Of a stretch of 7,498 bases of DNA, positions 6,400 through 7,498 are shown in pieces. The notes beneath the pieces were generated by a model. The model had not been told where the DNA came from. It worked only from the letters and a program-made list of their open reading frames with translations, and did no database searches. The first letter of the stretch is position 1, and every line of letters begins with the position of its first letter. A program made the translations under genes and the position numbers. Source of the DNA: JAYVJM01 sp043769275 (GTDB lineage: Bacteria; Pseudomonadota; Gammaproteobacteria; Pseudomonadales; UBA7239); the NCBI GenBank assembly GCA_043769275.1, contig JAYVJM010000033.1, forward strand, positions 1 through 7,498. Direction: 5' to 3'.

Positions 6400-7498
6400 T
6401 CATTTCGCCGGTTTCACAAACACCGCAGGCACCTGTTTTTCCATCACCAACTTGTTAAACGCAGGCACGTCCGTTGCCATTACCTGTTTCAACTTATCCA
6501 ACTGCGCATTGATCTTGCCGACGAGGTCCTCATAAACGCCGACTTGTTGATCGGTAGGTTGCGCGTCTGCGCCCGCGACTGAACCACCCAACGCAGCGAT
6601 CTTGTTATTCAACTTGATCGGGTAATTCAGCGGGTCTTGTCCGCTCTGATTTTTGACCTGATACAACTCAACTTCGACCGCCGTGAGCTTTTCGTTCAGT
6701 GCCTTGGCCGCATCCACGATGGGTTTCATCTCGGCCTGACCGGCGACGCGCTTGGCATATTCATCGGTTTGGCGTTTCACGTCGCGGATGTTGGTGATGG
6801 CTTCGCTGGTCTCAGAGAACTTGTCGCGGATTTTGACGAGCAGGTCGAATTGCTTTTGGAACTCTTCGGTCGTCGTCGCCACGCGTGGGTCTTTGCGTAC
6901 CTCAAAAGTTTCGATGATGGACTTGCCGTCTACGGTAAGTTTGGCTTTGTAAGAACCCGGCACGGCGCGCGGCCCTGACGTATTCCCCGCCCACATAATC
7001 ATTCCGGGAAACACCGTCGCATCTGGATAACGCAAGTCCCACGCGAAACGATTCAAGCCTTTCTCGGCGGGTACGCGCGCGGGGCCGCCACCGCCGCCAC
7101 GGCGCCCGCCGGCGGCGGGCGTGTCACCGCCTTCGGGCGTTTTGCTCGAAAACTTCTTCACCGATTTGTCGGCGGCGTCGAGGATTTCGAGCGTGATGTC
7201 GCCTTTGGGTTTGTCTTTCAGATAGAACCAAATCGTAGCCCCCGACGGCGGATTCTCTCCCATCGCCGCCGCGCCGCCGCCGCGAAAGCTGCCGCCGGGC
7301 ATGCGATAGGCTTCTTCAGGATGGAACATATGAAATTCGGATGAAGCCAATTTGTCTTTGCCCCATTTGTTGATCTGATGCACCACGCTCAGGTCGTCGA
7401 GAATCCAGAACGCGCGGCCTTGCGTAGCGACGACCAAATCTTTGTCGCGTTTGTGAATGGTCAAATCGGTGATGGGTACGACGGGCAGGTTGAGTTGA
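6400..7498 (-). CDS. BNR/sortilin-type beta-propeller protein, C-terminal part (5' end off window)
   Basis: The frame is open to the window edge, so the N terminus lies beyond 7498. An in-frame TTG at 7464 is internal: the codons before it read QLNLPVVPITD, as expected in the family. The visible 366 residues contain the last propeller blade (HKRDKDLVVATQGRAFWILDD), a beta-sandwich-like region (GATIWFYLKD to ITLEILDA), a Gly/Arg-rich linker (GGRRGGGGG), a second beta-rich region (NRFAWDLRYPD, FPGMIMWAG, GSYKAKLTVDG) and a Lys/Glu-rich helical C terminus beginning near the FDLLVKIRDKFSE stretch. Full-length members have many WD40/YVTN/BNR-like blades, are often annotated as sortilin/Vps10-like or glycosyl hydrolase, and usually carry a signal peptide, which would lie outside the window. 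The true substrate or ligand is not known to me. The gene is more GC-rich than its neighbours and is probably resident chromosome, unrelated to the relay genes. The family assignment comes from recalled sequence similarity. Confidence 0.88.
   Translation of the reverse strand, partial: QLNLPVVPITDLTIHKRDKDLVVATQGRAFWILDDLSVVHQINKWGKDKLASSEFHMFHPEEAYRMPGGSFRGGGAAAMGENPPSGATIWFYLKDKPKGDITLEILDAADKSVKKFSSKTPEGGDTPAAGGRRGGGGGPARVPAEKGLNRFAWDLRYPDATVFPGMIMWAGNTSGPRAVPGSYKAKLTVDGKSIIETFEVRKDPRVATTTEEFQKQFDLLVKIRDKFSETSEAITNIRDVKRQTDEYAKRVAGQAEMKPIVDAAKALNEKLTAVEVELYQVKNQSGQDPLNYPIKLNNKIAALGGSVAGADAQPTDQQVGVYEDLVGKINAQLDKLKQVMATDVPAFNKLVMEKQVPAVFVKPAK

Noticed and set aside
6637..6978. 113-codon plus-strand frame opposite the propeller gene
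   Set aside because: It lies in the antisense of a well-supported family member and shows no family features of its own.
7103..7121. GC-only perfect 8-bp hairpin (CGCCCGCC and GGCGGGCG)
   Set aside because: Explained by Gly/Arg/Ala codons of the flexible linker in the propeller protein; no regulatory position.
7462..7464. TTG at 7464 as the start of a complete 354-residue gene
   Set aside because: The frame continues to the window edge with codons that fit the family (QLNLPVVPITD), so the gene is truncated by the window and not started there.
1..7498. CRISPR arrays, tRNA or rRNA genes, insertion sequences
   Set aside because: No regularly spaced repeats, cloverleaf-like sequence, transposase motifs or terminal inverted repeats were seen on either strand.

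Overview
The window reads as a piece of a free-living bacterial chromosome, most likely from Acidobacteriota. That assignment rests on one gene: the right end (from 6400 to the edge) carries the C-terminal part of a BNR/sortilin-type beta-propeller protein of the kind that is abundant in that phylum. It is inference, since no rRNA or other marker gene is present.

Layout: 1-320 is non-coding leader with one short perfect inverted repeat. From 321 to 4542 three tightly packed plus-strand genes form one apparent operon: a 760-residue protein with an Hsp90/MORC-like GHKL ATPase domain at the N terminus and a histidine-kinase core (H-box plus second GHKL domain) at the C terminus; a 380-residue protein with an intact receiver domain followed by about 240 residues I cannot assign; and a 261-residue protein I do not recognise. 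Facing them, with only 13 bp between the stop codons, is a minus-strand gamma-type N6-adenine DNA methyltransferase (4556-6268). A 131-bp gap containing a long inverted repeat then separates it from the partial propeller gene, which is visibly richer in G and C.

How the genes may work together: the first two genes supply every residue needed for a His-to-Asp phosphorelay, but the receiver protein has no recognisable DNA-binding output and the sensor has an additional chaperone/MORC-type ATPase at its front. GHKL ATPases of the MORC/paraMORC kind are known from gene-neighbourhood work to sit in restriction-modification and related conflict systems. Together with the adjacent adenine methyltransferase, this makes the four-gene block a good candidate for an anti-phage or anti-plasmid system in which the methyltransferase may mark self DNA and the relay may control an effector. 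No recognisable nuclease is visible, so either the third gene or the tail of the second is the best candidate effector. This functional model is inference; the domain calls are read directly from motifs.
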